Assembly (NCBI GenBank): GCA_002493625.1 | Contig: DKZK01000004.1 | Span: forward strand, 19,572-62,689 | Reading direction: 5' to 3' | Length of the DNA stretch: 43,118 nt | DNA from: Lachnospiraceae bacterium UBA7076 | GTDB lineage: Bacteria; Bacillota; Clostridia; Lachnospirales; Lachnospiraceae | Shown here: piece after piece, positions 16,608 through 23,913 of the stretch | How the letters are laid out: each line of letters begins with the position of its first letter | Position numbering within the stretch: the stretch's first letter is position 1 | The notes under the pieces: generated by a model | What the model was told of the DNA's origin: nothing | What the model saw: only the letters and a program-made list of their open reading frames with translations | Database searches by the model: none | Translations under genes and position numbers: made by a program

Positions 16608-17475
16608 ACGCTTAGAATTTAAGGATATCGTTTTTATATTTCTGCCCCTTCTTGCGGTGTTTTTAATACAGTATGGGGTAACTATCGCAGACATTATAAT
16701 TATATTTATAAGAAATATTATATCTGACGAGAAATCGGCAAGCGCATTTTCCGTAGAGCAGATTATGACAAGAGATTATAATCAGCCTATGAATACCGCA
16801 TATGTTACTCTCGCCAGATATATTGTTTATATTGTTGTCTTTGGAATCTGGCTGCGCAAAATAAGCTCTGCCGGTGAGCGCAGACAGCTTATAAAGCCTC
16901 CGGTTATACCGGTTATTCCTTTCATAATTGTTGCCGGAATTGTCGGACAAATTTTTGTGGACAGCGCCCTCACACTTGCACAGCCGTTTTTTCCAAATGC
17001 ATTTTCAGAATATGACAAGCAGATTACATCACGTGTTTTTGGGGCATCCGCCTCCTATGTGCTGTATTTTGCCATATTTTTCGTGGCTCCCATTGCCGAG
17101 GAACTATTGTTCCGGGGACTGATACAAAAATATGCGGGAAAATTCTTTCATGCAATTATGGATAAGAAAGCTGCTCTTTGCACCATATTGCTTCAGGCGC
17201 TTTTATTCGGCATTTACCACGGAAATATGGTACAGGGCATATATGCATTTGTTCTGGGTATTCTTCTGGGATTTCTCGCTGTATACTTTAACAGCCTTAT
17301 TCCGGGTATTATTTTCCATATTGCAATAAACACAAGCGTGCTTTTAACTCCTTTACTGTCACTTCTATTTAAAACCACTGCCACAACAATAATAAGCGGA
17401 GTGGTCTGCATGGTGATTTTAGCGGGGTGCATATGGCTGTCGGTCAGAATACAAAAACGGACATACGATAAATGA
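16594..17475 (+). CDS. CPBP-family intramembrane metalloprotease
   Basis: A 293-residue polytopic membrane protein of the CAAX protease/bacteriocin-processing family. The active-site motifs are visible: E169-E170 and R174 in APIAEELLFRG, H209 in FGIYHGN, and H242/N246 in IIFHIAIN. Family members cleave prenylated or other membrane substrates, or give self-immunity to bacteriocins; the substrate here is unknown. The gene overlaps the previous one by 14 bp and has only a weak ribosome site, so coupling is likely. It ends the malQ-plsC-hypothetical-CPBP run. Confidence 0.9.
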   Translation: MQSNKRLEFKDIVFIFLPLLAVFLIQYGVTIADIIIIFIRNIISDEKSASAFSVEQIMTRDYNQPMNTAYVTLARYIVYIVVFGIWLRKISSAGERRQLIKPPVIPVIPFIIVAGIVGQIFVDSALTLAQPFFPNAFSEYDKQITSRVFGASASYVLYFAIFFVAPIAEELLFRGLIQKYAGKFFHAIMDKKAALCTILLQALLFGIYHGNMVQGIYAFVLGILLGFLAVYFNSLIPGIIFHIAINTSVLLTPLLSLLFKTTATTIISGVVCMVILAGCIWLSVRIQKRTYDK

Positions 17476-17585
17476 CATCTGCTGATTTTTATCTGAGAAA
17501 ATATAATTTTCTAAACTTACTCAGTAATTGCATGGAATTATCTGGGGAATGATTGTTTGCAAAATTTAGATATTACAACAATCGG

Positions 17586-17625
17586 AGCTGTCGCATTAAA
17601 ATATTTAGTGCGACAGCTTCTTTTT
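17586..17625 (+). terminator. Terminator after the CPBP gene
   Basis: AGCTGTCGCATTAAA (17586-17600) pairs with TTTAGTGCGACAGCTT (17604-17619), followed by CTTTTTTG. The stem uses the same GCTGTCGCA core as other hairpins here. It separates the 13.6-17.5 kb genes from the toxin operon. Confidence 0.85.
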
Positions 17626-17630
17626 TGTAC

Positions 17631-17675
17631 AGAACAAAGCGGCTTTTCCGTTGCAGTTCGCATCTTGGCAGGGTT
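17631..17675 (+). repeat. Diverged third copy of the 43-nt dispersed repeat
   Basis: AGAACAAAGCGGCTTT starts this copy, as at 2435 and 2526. Similarity continues through GCAGTTCGCATCTTGGCAGG and, more weakly, into the region after it. It lies just after a terminator. The gap 17476-17848 holds only the terminator, this repeat and the promoter at 17791. Confidence 0.8.
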
Positions 17676-17790
17676 GGCAGGAACCAAAATGTGAAACTCG
17701 GTTACAAATCGGGAAGCTCGGTTTGCAATTGACCTTTTTTGTAAAAAACACGACAAAAAACGCAAAAACATGTCGTTTCACTTTAATTAA

Positions 17791-17820
17791 TTGAAAAAGA
17801 AAAATCAAATGCTATATAAT
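17791..17820 (+). promoter_or_regulatory. Promoter of the toxin operon
   Basis: TTGAAA (17791-17796), an 18-bp spacer and a perfect TATAAT (17815-17820) lie 28 bp before the first gene of the operon. No other promoter-like sequence is apparent until the immunity array, so the five genes from 17849 probably share this start. Confidence 0.65.
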
Positions 17821-17848
17821 TAACTATTAAACATGGGAGGTTTATGCA

Positions 17849-18184
17849 ATGGAGGGAATTAAACTGATATACAAGGAAGCAGAAGGAAAACGCGCAGGAT
17901 ATATCACTTTATTGAATTTGCTGATTAATTGCAGAGAAGCTATAGCGGAACACCTGAATAATTCAAGAACAAATCTGGCGGCAGGAGAAGAAAACACACG
18001 GGATGATTTTCTTCGGGGAGACTATTACGACATATACATTAGAAAAAGAGACGAATGGATACAGGATATACAGCACATACAAAATGAGTATGAAGCCGTA
18101 TTATCAGATATTGACAGATGTATAGCAGATGCAAGAAATAAAATTGATTTGTGGAGTTCAAGACTGCGGGAAGGAAAGAGGTGA
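17849..18184 (+). CDS. Small helical protein, LXG-associated type
   Basis: A 111-residue, all-helical-looking, highly charged protein without signal peptide or membrane segment. The C-terminal half, from YIRKRDEWIQDIQHIQNEYE onward, should be one long amphipathic helix. Its place as first gene before a toxin resembles the small helical partners (Lap1/DUF5082 type) that accompany LXG toxins of type VII secretion loci. Family membership is inference from size, helicity and context. TGGGAGG precedes ATG 17849. Its stop lies within the ribosome-site region of the next gene. Confidence 0.7.
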   Translation: MEGIKLIYKEAEGKRAGYITLLNLLINCREAIAEHLNNSRTNLAAGEENTRDDFLRGDYYDIYIRKRDEWIQDIQHIQNEYEAVLSDIDRCIADARNKIDLWSSRLREGKR

Positions 18185-18189
18185 CAGCG

Positions 18190-18492
18190 TTGAGTGAAAT
18201 ATATAAGCTGGATGAAGATACAGAAGCTGCAATAAATGTACTGACAAATATACTCGATCAGTTCGACCAGCTTCACGGAATACATATAAGCATAAACGAT
18301 ATGCTGTCGTCTGAGGACTGGAAGGGTCTGGCAAAGGAAAAAGCAAAGCTTACCCATGGCGTAATCAGCACTTATGCGGAGAATATTTTTCAGTTGATTT
18401 TCGAGACAAGAGAAGAAATGAAAAATTTAATGTATGATGCATTTGATTTTTCAGATGTATCAGAAAAGGTCAATCTGATCAGACAAATGTAA
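18190..18492 (+). CDS. WXG100-like protein
   Basis: A 100-residue helical protein with W44-K45-G46 in the turn between two predicted helices, the place and form of the WxG motif in ESAT-6/WXG100 proteins. A YxxxD sequence, Y82-DAF-D86, lies after the second helix, like the type VII export signal. The start is taken as TTG 18190, with AAAGAGGTGA just upstream; GTG 18181 is an alternative. Such proteins pair with a partner or with the toxin N-terminus for export through EssC. The helical partner may be the previous gene or the one at 19109. Confidence 0.75.
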   Translation: MSEIYKLDEDTEAAINVLTNILDQFDQLHGIHISINDMLSSEDWKGLAKEKAKLTHGVISTYAENIFQLIFETREEMKNLMYDAFDFSDVSEKVNLIRQM

Positions 18493-18504
18493 CGGGGGGT
18501 ATAA

Positions 18505-19116
18505 ATGAAAGAACAGGAATTATATGTAATAAACAGAGCCTTGGACAGCAAGGATATATTCGGCTTGCCAAAGCAGGAGGAGCTTCCGCTTACGGAGCTT
18601 ATGATTGAGGGCATTAAAAGCAGGATGATTTTAAGCGGCATACTGGAAGCCCATGACAGATTTTCAGACATAGGGCTTGTGTATGCAAAACGGCTGGAAG
18701 CCTATAAAAATGCTGACGGCTACATCATAATTGACAATATCATTCTTGCATTGACAGGAAAAGAAAAATCGACATTACTTTTTTACAATAAGTATTATGA
18801 TGAATACACGCTGGAGACAGTGGCTTTGGAAGAAATAATACCTATGATACAACAAAAATATGTTTTCATGTCAGAATGTTATACTTATGATACAGCAGAA
18901 GAAATTTCATGCAGCAGCTTAGACGAATACAGCTTTGGGGTGAAAGACAATTTTGACATTAAAATATATGACAAAAAATCCTTAAAGAGCATCAAAAAAT
19001 ATTTTTTCTGTGATGAAAAAATCCATATATTTGATTATAAAAACCAGACGTTAAAAATCTGCAATGGCAATGAGGCATTGGCGCAATTAAAGAAGGAGGT
19101 GTACATGTATGTTTGA
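18505..19116 (+). CDS. Operon protein of unknown family, possible toxin chaperone
   Basis: A 203-residue soluble alpha/beta-looking protein with no membrane segment and no motif I can name. It lies between two WXG-like genes and overlaps the next by 8 bp, so it belongs to the toxin operon. Type VII loci often encode a cytosolic chaperone of this size (EspG in mycobacteria; DUF5081-type proteins in Firmicutes LXG loci), and that is the best guess. This is position-based inference. GGGGGG precedes ATG 18505. Confidence 0.65.
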   Translation: MKEQELYVINRALDSKDIFGLPKQEELPLTELMIEGIKSRMILSGILEAHDRFSDIGLVYAKRLEAYKNADGYIIIDNIILALTGKEKSTLLFYNKYYDEYTLETVALEEIIPMIQQKYVFMSECYTYDTAEEISCSSLDEYSFGVKDNFDIKIYDKKSLKSIKKYFFCDEKIHIFDYKNQTLKICNGNEALAQLKKEVYMYV

Positions 19117-19426
19117 AATTGTATATAACGAAGAACTGATGGACAACATAGCCGGTCAGTATAAAAAAGCAGCCTCCATCGTGGAGGACAGTATTTCAGG
19201 GCTTGACAGCTTTGACGCACAGTTAAACGACATGTATAAGGGACAGGCGTCCGACGAAATACTTCCTGCGCTTGTCTCCAAAATAAAGGAGCATCTTCAG
19301 CTTTTAAAGCTATGCTATGAAAGCGCAGAGACTTATGTTTCAACATCAAAGGAGACAATGCTTCAGCTTGACAAATGGAAGGCGCAAATGATGCAGGTAT
19401 CAGGCATAAATGGGGAGGAAAACTAA
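19109..19426 (+). CDS. WXG100-like/LXG-associated helical protein
   Basis: A 105-residue protein with two predicted helices joined at Y43-K44-G45, where WXG100 proteins carry WxG, so a Trp-to-Tyr variant. A YxxxE sequence (YESAE) follows in the second helix. AAGGAGGTG gives a strong ribosome site before ATG 19109. The stop codon TAA shares one base with the toxin start (TAATG), so the two proteins are made in step. It is the likely direct partner of the toxin N-terminus, as Lap2/DUF5344 proteins are for LXG toxins. Confidence 0.75.
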   Translation: MFEIVYNEELMDNIAGQYKKAASIVEDSISGLDSFDAQLNDMYKGQASDEILPALVSKIKEHLQLLKLCYESAETYVSTSKETMLQLDKWKAQMMQVSGINGEEN

Positions 19427-20427
19427 TGGGATTTATTTATAGATCAGCGCAGGAAAGCTGGATAGACATATCCATGGATTTGTATAACGTTAGCAGCGGA
19501 GCAGCATTGAAAGATTTATATAAAATAAACGATGAAATAAGCGTCTTGAAGGCAAGGCTTAAAACATTGGATGAGGCGGTCAGCATTAACTGTAATGTGA
19601 CCTTCGATATGCTGGAGGATTTAAACGAAAAAAGAAGACGGTTAATCAACTTTGCTGATGGGATTCACTATGAATTATCTTATTTGATAGACAATCCCTT
19701 TTCCGTTTCCATGGGAAATATAGTGGAGGCAGCATACGCCCTTAACCCAAAGGATATAACAATAAGCGCGGCGGATGCTTCGGGCACGGAAACAACCTAT
19801 TCCCTTGAAAATCTTATAAGCGCAGATATATATGATGCCAGCCTGAAAGCAGACTTTGAAGCAAAAGTCGGAGCGCTTGATACAGACGAAATCTCATACG
19901 ATTTAAGTCAGGCGTTAATAGAGGGTGATTACTGGGAAGGTGAATACGAAAAAGCAATAAAAATTTCTGAGGTCCAGAATGAAATATTTACAACCGAGGT
20001 CAGAAATAACTGGACCAGCATTTCAGACAGCGAAAAGAAGAAGCTTGCAAAGAAATATGTTGAAGAAATAATGGAAATCTATGGTGGCGGCGTTAAAATA
20101 TACTATCATATAAAATTTGATGATCTTCCTGACGGAACATTTGGAGAAACAACAGGTGATACAATTAAGCTCGATAATGATTTTATTGAGATCCCTGTCA
20201 AGGACTTTTCCGTGGATAAATTTATTAACACAATGACCCATGAAGCAAGACATAAGTATCAAAAGGAAGTTAAACGTTATCCTGATAAATTTAATGTACC
20301 AGAATCTGTAATTGACGGGTGGAGGAAAAATGTAAGATATTCGGATAAAAATTATAAACCTTACTATCACTCACTAAGTGAAATTGACGCCAGAGCATTT
20401 GCCGCCTTGGCGAGGCTATATTATTAA
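19426..20427 (+). CDS. Candidate type VII-secreted polymorphic toxin with C-terminal zincin (HEXXH) domain
   Basis: A 333-residue protein in two parts. Residues 1-110 are mostly helical and end with a NPFSVSMGN...AYALNPKDI linker, as expected for an LXG-like export domain. Residues about 180-333 form a toxin domain with HEARH at 272-276 (THEARHKYQ), the zinc-peptidase signature, preceded by a GDTIKLDNDFIEI strand. A late acidic ligand candidate, E319, lies in HSLSEIDARAFA. This layout matches metallopeptidase toxins of polymorphic systems. The start is ATG 19426, overlapping the previous stop, with GGGGAGG upstream. The last codons are duplicated three times downstream. The target is unknown. 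A housekeeping peptidase is unlikely in this context. Confidence 0.8.
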   Translation: MGFIYRSAQESWIDISMDLYNVSSGAALKDLYKINDEISVLKARLKTLDEAVSINCNVTFDMLEDLNEKRRRLINFADGIHYELSYLIDNPFSVSMGNIVEAAYALNPKDITISAADASGTETTYSLENLISADIYDASLKADFEAKVGALDTDEISYDLSQALIEGDYWEGEYEKAIKISEVQNEIFTTEVRNNWTSISDSEKKKLAKKYVEEIMEIYGGGVKIYYHIKFDDLPDGTFGETTGDTIKLDNDFIEIPVKDFSVDKFINTMTHEARHKYQKEVKRYPDKFNVPESVIDGWRKNVRYSDKNYKPYYHSLSEIDARAFAALARLYY

Positions 20428-20444
20428 GCAGTAGGAGACCTGAT

Positions 20445-20981
20445 ATGAAAAGAAGAAAAATTATTATTGTACTTTTTTGTATGATACTTTTGGGTATTAT
20501 ATTGTATTTTTCATACCGTAAAAACCCAGAGGAGATCAGCTTTAAAAATAAGCTTTATCTGACGGAATTAACACATAACAGCAATCTACCTATACAGCTT
20601 ATGAAAAAAGTTGACCTTACGGAACAGGAAAGAAAAGAGTTTTCTATAGATAATCCTTATTTAGTTCAAATTACTGAGGATACAACAGCGTATGGGCGTC
20701 CATATCCATATGATAACTCGGAAAATATATATATAACCAATCTTTTTATTTATGATGAACACTATAATGTTTTTGGGTTGGCAATCAGTGATGATATTGA
20801 AAAAGCAAAAAAAACAATGAAGAAATATGGCTACATGAGAAACATTTTCTTTATTCCTGATGTTGCATATAAAAAAGGAGACGTACGCATTCGATTCGAA
20901 ACATCAGCGGATAATCATATAGAGGAAATAATAGTATCTTGTTATCGGTATACACTATACGACTTCTTAACTGATTATTAA
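20445..20981 (+). CDS. Candidate immunity protein 1 (membrane-anchored)
   Basis: A 178-residue protein: basic MKRRK start, one membrane helix (about 5-22), then an extracytoplasmic domain of about 155 residues containing NPEEISFKNKLYL, HNSNLP and YNVFGLAISDDIEKA, and ending YTLYDFLTDY. It begins 17 bp after the toxin stop with its own GGAG site. Small proteins directly after a polymorphic toxin are usually its immunity factor, and the outward-facing domain fits a toxin acting outside the membrane. Three paralogues follow. The family is not known to me. Confidence 0.75.
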   Translation: MKRRKIIIVLFCMILLGIILYFSYRKNPEEISFKNKLYLTELTHNSNLPIQLMKKVDLTEQERKEFSIDNPYLVQITEDTTAYGRPYPYDNSENIYITNLFIYDEHYNVFGLAISDDIEKAKKTMKKYGYMRNIFFIPDVAYKKGDVRIRFETSADNHIEEIIVSCYRYTLYDFLTDY

Positions 20982-21011
20982 TTACATTAAGCACAGTTTA
21001 TGTTTTATTAA

Positions 21012-21092
21012 GCTTCAACGAAAGCTTACTATCACTCACCAAGTGAATCTGACGCTAGAGCGTTTGCCGCTTTGGCGAGGCTATATTATTAA
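21012..21092 (+). pseudogene. Toxin C-terminal tail relic 1
   Basis: An in-frame fragment of about 26 codons ending HSPSESDARAFAALARLYY-stop. It matches the end of the toxin (HSLSEIDARAFAALARLYY) at 20 of the last 23 residues. It is followed by the same GAGACCTGATATG start region as immunity gene 1. An upstream stop at 21009 and absence of a start mean it is not a gene by itself. Its stop lies 665 bp after the toxin stop. Confidence 0.85.
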
Positions 21093-21109
21093 GCAGCAGG
21101 AGACCTGAT

Positions 21110-21649
21110 ATGAAAAGAAGAAAAATTATTATTGCACTTTTTTCCATGATGCTTTTGAATATTATATTGTATTTTTCATGCCACAAAAGACCGGAAGAAA
21201 TCAGCTTTAAGAACAAGCTTTATCTAAGGGAATTATCACTTAACAGTGATTTACCAATGCAGCTTATGGAAAAGGTCGACCTTACGGAATGGGAAAAAGA
21301 AAATTTTTTTATAAATCCTGATTCCTATGTGGTTCAAATTGCAGAAAATACAAAAGCGTATGTGCGTTCATACCCATATGGAGACTCAGAAAACATATAT
21401 ATAACTCTTATTTATATTTATGATAATAACTATAATGTTTTGGGGCTGTCAATTGGTGACAACCTTGAAAAATTGGAAAAAACAATGAAGCATTATGGCT
21501 ACATGAGAGATATTTCCGAACCCTTCAATATTACATATAAAAAGGGTGAGGTATATGTTCGGTTTTATATGTCATCTGATAATTATATAGAAGAAATATG
21601 CGTATTTTGTTATCGGCATACATTATACAACCTTTTAATTGGTTATTAA
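21110..21649 (+). CDS. Candidate immunity protein 2 (paralogue)
   Basis: A 179-residue paralogue of immunity protein 1, with the same membrane helix and the shared blocks RPEEISFKNKLYL, YNVLGLSIGDNLEKLEKTM and HYGYMRDI. It starts 665 bp after its first paralogue and directly after toxin-tail relic 1, with GGAG upstream. The middle of the extracytoplasmic domain differs most, as expected if each paralogue matches a different toxin variant. Confidence 0.75.
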   Translation: MKRRKIIIALFSMMLLNIILYFSCHKRPEEISFKNKLYLRELSLNSDLPMQLMEKVDLTEWEKENFFINPDSYVVQIAENTKAYVRSYPYGDSENIYITLIYIYDNNYNVLGLSIGDNLEKLEKTMKHYGYMRDISEPFNITYKKGEVYVRFYMSSDNYIEEICVFCYRHTLYNLLIGY

Positions 21650-21686
21650 TTTTAAACACAGTTTATATTTTATTAAATTTCCATGA

Positions 21687-21758
21687 AAAGCTTACTACCA
21701 TCTGCCACGTGAAGCAGACACCAGAGCATTTGCCGCTTTAGCGAGGCTATACTATTAA
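21687..21758 (+). pseudogene. Toxin C-terminal tail relic 2
   Basis: An in-frame fragment of 23 codons ending HLPREADTRAFAALARLYY-stop; 17 of 23 residues match the intact toxin. A stop codon (21684) comes directly before the matching frame. Its stop lies 666 bp after that of relic 1. The candidate Glu ligand is kept. Confidence 0.83.
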
Positions 21759-21775
21759 GCAAGGAGAGAGCTCAT

Positions 21776-22297
21776 ATGAAAAGAAAAATTATTATACTTT
21801 TTATTATAATACTTTTGGGCAGGATATTATTTCTTTCCTTCTGCAAAAACCCGGAAGAAATTAACTTTAAAAATAAGTTTTATGCAATGGAAATAACACA
21901 TAACAGTAATTTACCTATACAGCTTATGGAAAAAGTTGATTTTACGGAGCAGGAAAATGAAGATTTTTCTATCTATACCGCTTATAGTGACGCTATGTTT
22001 TACGACAGATATAACCCTTACCCACATGATGACCCGGATAATATGTATATAACCAACATTTTTATTTATAGTGATAGCTATAATGTTTTGGGGCTGTCAA
22101 TTGGTGATGACCTTGAAGAAATAGAAAAAACAATGGAGCTATATGGTTATATGAGAGATATTTTCTATCTCCCCGATATTTCGTATAAAAAAGGGGATAT
22201 CCATATTGGGTTTGATGTATCGTCGGATAATCATATAGAAGAAATACGCATATCCTATCTTCGTCTTTCACTATACGACCTCTTAGTTTATTATTAA
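21776..22297 (+). CDS. Candidate immunity protein 3 (paralogue)
   Basis: A 173-residue paralogue with an N-terminal membrane helix and the shared NPEEINFKNKFYAMEI, HNSNLPIQLMEKVDFTEQE and YNVLGLSIGDDLEEIEKTM blocks. It begins 666 bp after paralogue 2, with a GGAGAG site. Its first 45 or so residues are nearly identical to paralogue 4, while the rest differs clearly, suggesting recent exchange between the two. Confidence 0.75.
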   Translation: MKRKIIILFIIILLGRILFLSFCKNPEEINFKNKFYAMEITHNSNLPIQLMEKVDFTEQENEDFSIYTAYSDAMFYDRYNPYPHDDPDNMYITNIFIYSDSYNVLGLSIGDDLEEIEKTMELYGYMRDIFYLPDISYKKGDIHIGFDVSSDNHIEEIRISYLRLSLYDLLVYY

Positions 22298-22301
22298 TTG
22301 C

Positions 22302-22382
22302 ATAAACTACGGTCCATATTTAGATTTGCTCCCATACAAAGAAGATGTTTTGTTTAATTACGGAGGATTATGGAATTGCTGA
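22302..22382 (+). pseudogene. C-terminal tail of a different toxin (relic X)
   Basis: Where the array predicts another zincin tail, the reading frame ending at the TGA at 22380-22382 instead gives GPYLDLLPYKEDVLFNYGGLWNC-like codons; the last residues, LPYKEDVLFNYGGLWNC, look like a real protein end. It has no start codon or ribosome site and is followed at 23 bp by immunity gene 4. I read it as the tail of an unrelated toxin, kept after replacement. This is inference from position and frame; the family is not recognised. Confidence 0.5.
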
Positions 22383-22404
22383 CGTTCAAGAGAGGAGAGC
22401 TCAT

Positions 22405-22986
22405 ATGAAAAGAAAAATTATTATACTTTTTATTATAATACTTTTGGGTCGGATATTATTTCTTTCCTTCTGCAAAAACCCGGAAGAAATCAACTTTAAA
22501 AATAAGTTTTATGCAATGGAATTAACACATAACAGTAATTTACCAATGCAGCTTATGGAAAAGGTTGACTTTTCGGAACAGGAAAGTGAAGAATATTCTA
22601 TCTATAGTTCCCCTTATAGCGACTTTTTTATAGGGATACTTCAAGGTGCCGATGTGGTTTCCCCTTATGCAGTTGACGACCCGGATATGTATATAATTCT
22701 CATTTCTATTTGTAGTAATAACTATAATGTTTTGGGTCTGTCAATCGGTGATGATATAGAAGCGCTGGAAAAAACAATGAAGCAATATGGCTATATGAGA
22801 GACCTTTTCCGTCTCCCTTATTTGTCGTATAAAAAGGGGGACATCCATATTGATGTTGATATGTCGTATAAAAAGGGGGACATCCATATTGATGTTGATA
22901 TGTCGTCAGACAATCATATAGAAAAAATAGCAATATATTATCTTCCGTATTCACTATACGACTTTTTAGGCATCCTTGATTTTTAA
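22405..22986 (+). CDS. Candidate immunity protein 4 (paralogue with internal duplication)
   Basis: A 193-residue paralogue with the same membrane helix and blocks as number 3. It is longer because of a different loop around FFIGILQGADVVSPYAVDD and a perfect 13-residue tandem duplication (SYKKGDIHIDVDM twice). The start ATG 22405 is set by GAGGAGAG upstream; an ATG at 22345 lies inside relic X and has no site. It starts 629 bp after paralogue 3, breaking the 665/666-bp period where relic X replaces the zincin tail. Confidence 0.75.
   Translation: MKRKIIILFIIILLGRILFLSFCKNPEEINFKNKFYAMELTHNSNLPMQLMEKVDFSEQESEEYSIYSSPYSDFFIGILQGADVVSPYAVDDPDMYIILISICSNNYNVLGLSIGDDIEALEKTMKQYGYMRDLFRLPYLSYKKGDIHIDVDMSYKKGDIHIDVDMSSDNHIEKIAIYYLPYSLYDFLGILDF
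22825..22902 (+). repeat. Perfect 39-bp tandem duplication inside immunity gene 4
   Basis: Bases 22825-22863 are repeated exactly at 22864-22902 and keep the frame. Exact identity suggests a recent event. The other three paralogues have one copy of the YKKGD[IV] segment. Confidence 0.95.
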
Positions 22987-22998
22987 GCTTCGATGTAA

Positions 22999-23067
22999 GC
23001 TTACTACCACTCGCCACGTGAAGCATATGACAGAGCGTTTGCCGCCTTGGCGAGGCTATACTATTAA
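22999..23067 (+). pseudogene. Toxin C-terminal tail relic 3
   Basis: An in-frame fragment of 22 codons ending HSPREAYDRAFAALARLYY-stop, directly after a TAA at 22996; 16 of 22 residues match the toxin. It is the last unit of the array: no immunity gene follows, and the next gene is the convergent methyltransferase. It therefore marks the array's 3' boundary. Confidence 0.83.
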
Positions 23068-23106
23068 TCAATGTTCCAAAGCAGCGACGTCTGAAGAAGT
23101 CTCCCC

Positions 23107-23793
23107 TTATGGTTTCCACTCATATATATAAACCTTCTCGTCAGGATCGTCCTTATATGAGCCGAGCTTTATTATTTCCTTAAGCTCGAAGGGGGTATTT
23201 CGCATTGCCTCCATCATCTCATAGGTGCAGTAATAAAGTATAACCGTTGTTTTTCTGGGACTGCATTTCACTGAGCATACGATTTTATCAAGAATTTTTG
23301 CAAGTATATCCCTTGAAAAGGGATTGAACATGTAAAAGAAATTATCATGGGGCTGTATATCATAGTCCTCCGCTTTAATATTGAAAAGGTGAAATTTATC
23401 CTCCTGATTTTTAAATCTTACATGATAATAGGCGGCGTTTTCCTTCAGCTTTTCAAAAATTTTACTGTCGTATTCAATTCCCGTCACATGACACATAAAT
23501 TTCTGATTGCAAAAAAATAAAACCCGACCCATGCCGCAGCCGATGTCAACAAGTGTATCGTCCTTCGTAAGGCTTACCCGGTCAAATATTTTTACAAGCC
23601 CGTCATACTCGGAGGCTGCATAGGAATAATTTGTTTCCGTGTCCGTTCTTGCTCCGATTTTTGTTCCGCTTTTTGCGGAAACGCTGTTTTTTTCCACAGA
23701 TTTTTCCGCAAAATTTTCCGCAGAAGCCGGCTTGCCCTCCGAAGTATTAATACCTAAAAATTTTTCAAATGAAAGCTCTGATATTTTATTCAT
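23107..23793 (-). CDS. Class I SAM-dependent methyltransferase
   Basis: A 228-residue protein with motif I (VDIGCGMGRVLFF), an acidic post-I residue (GIEYD) and a motif IV-like FYMFNPFSRDIL stretch. The N-terminal 70 residues are polar and low in complexity. The substrate is unknown; the NPF-type motif IV is not typical of DNA methylases. It converges on the immunity array and is probably core rather than part of the toxin locus. The ribosome site is weak. Confidence 0.85.
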   Translation of the reverse strand: MNKISELSFEKFLGINTSEGKPASAENFAEKSVEKNSVSAKSGTKIGARTDTETNYSYAASEYDGLVKIFDRVSLTKDDTLVDIGCGMGRVLFFCNQKFMCHVTGIEYDSKIFEKLKENAAYYHVRFKNQEDKFHLFNIKAEDYDIQPHDNFFYMFNPFSRDILAKILDKIVCSVKCSPRKTTVILYYCTYEMMEAMRNTPFELKEIIKLGSYKDDPDEKVYIYEWKP

Positions 23794-23913
23794 AAGATAT
23801 TTCCAAATTTTTCCTAAATCTTTTTATTATTTATTATTTTTCGCTGCTGCATATATAAAACAGACATTGCAAATTTCAATTAAATTACAATTGTTTTTCA
23901 AAAACATATCTTA

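Noticed and set aside
20430..20500. Immunity proteins as lipoproteins, because of FC or SFC near the membrane helix
   Set aside because: The cysteine is not in a proper lipobox in all four, so a membrane anchor is the simpler reading.
17849..23067. Integrated phage or conjugative element
   Set aside because: No integrase, att-like repeats, tRNA edge or phage genes surround the toxin locus.
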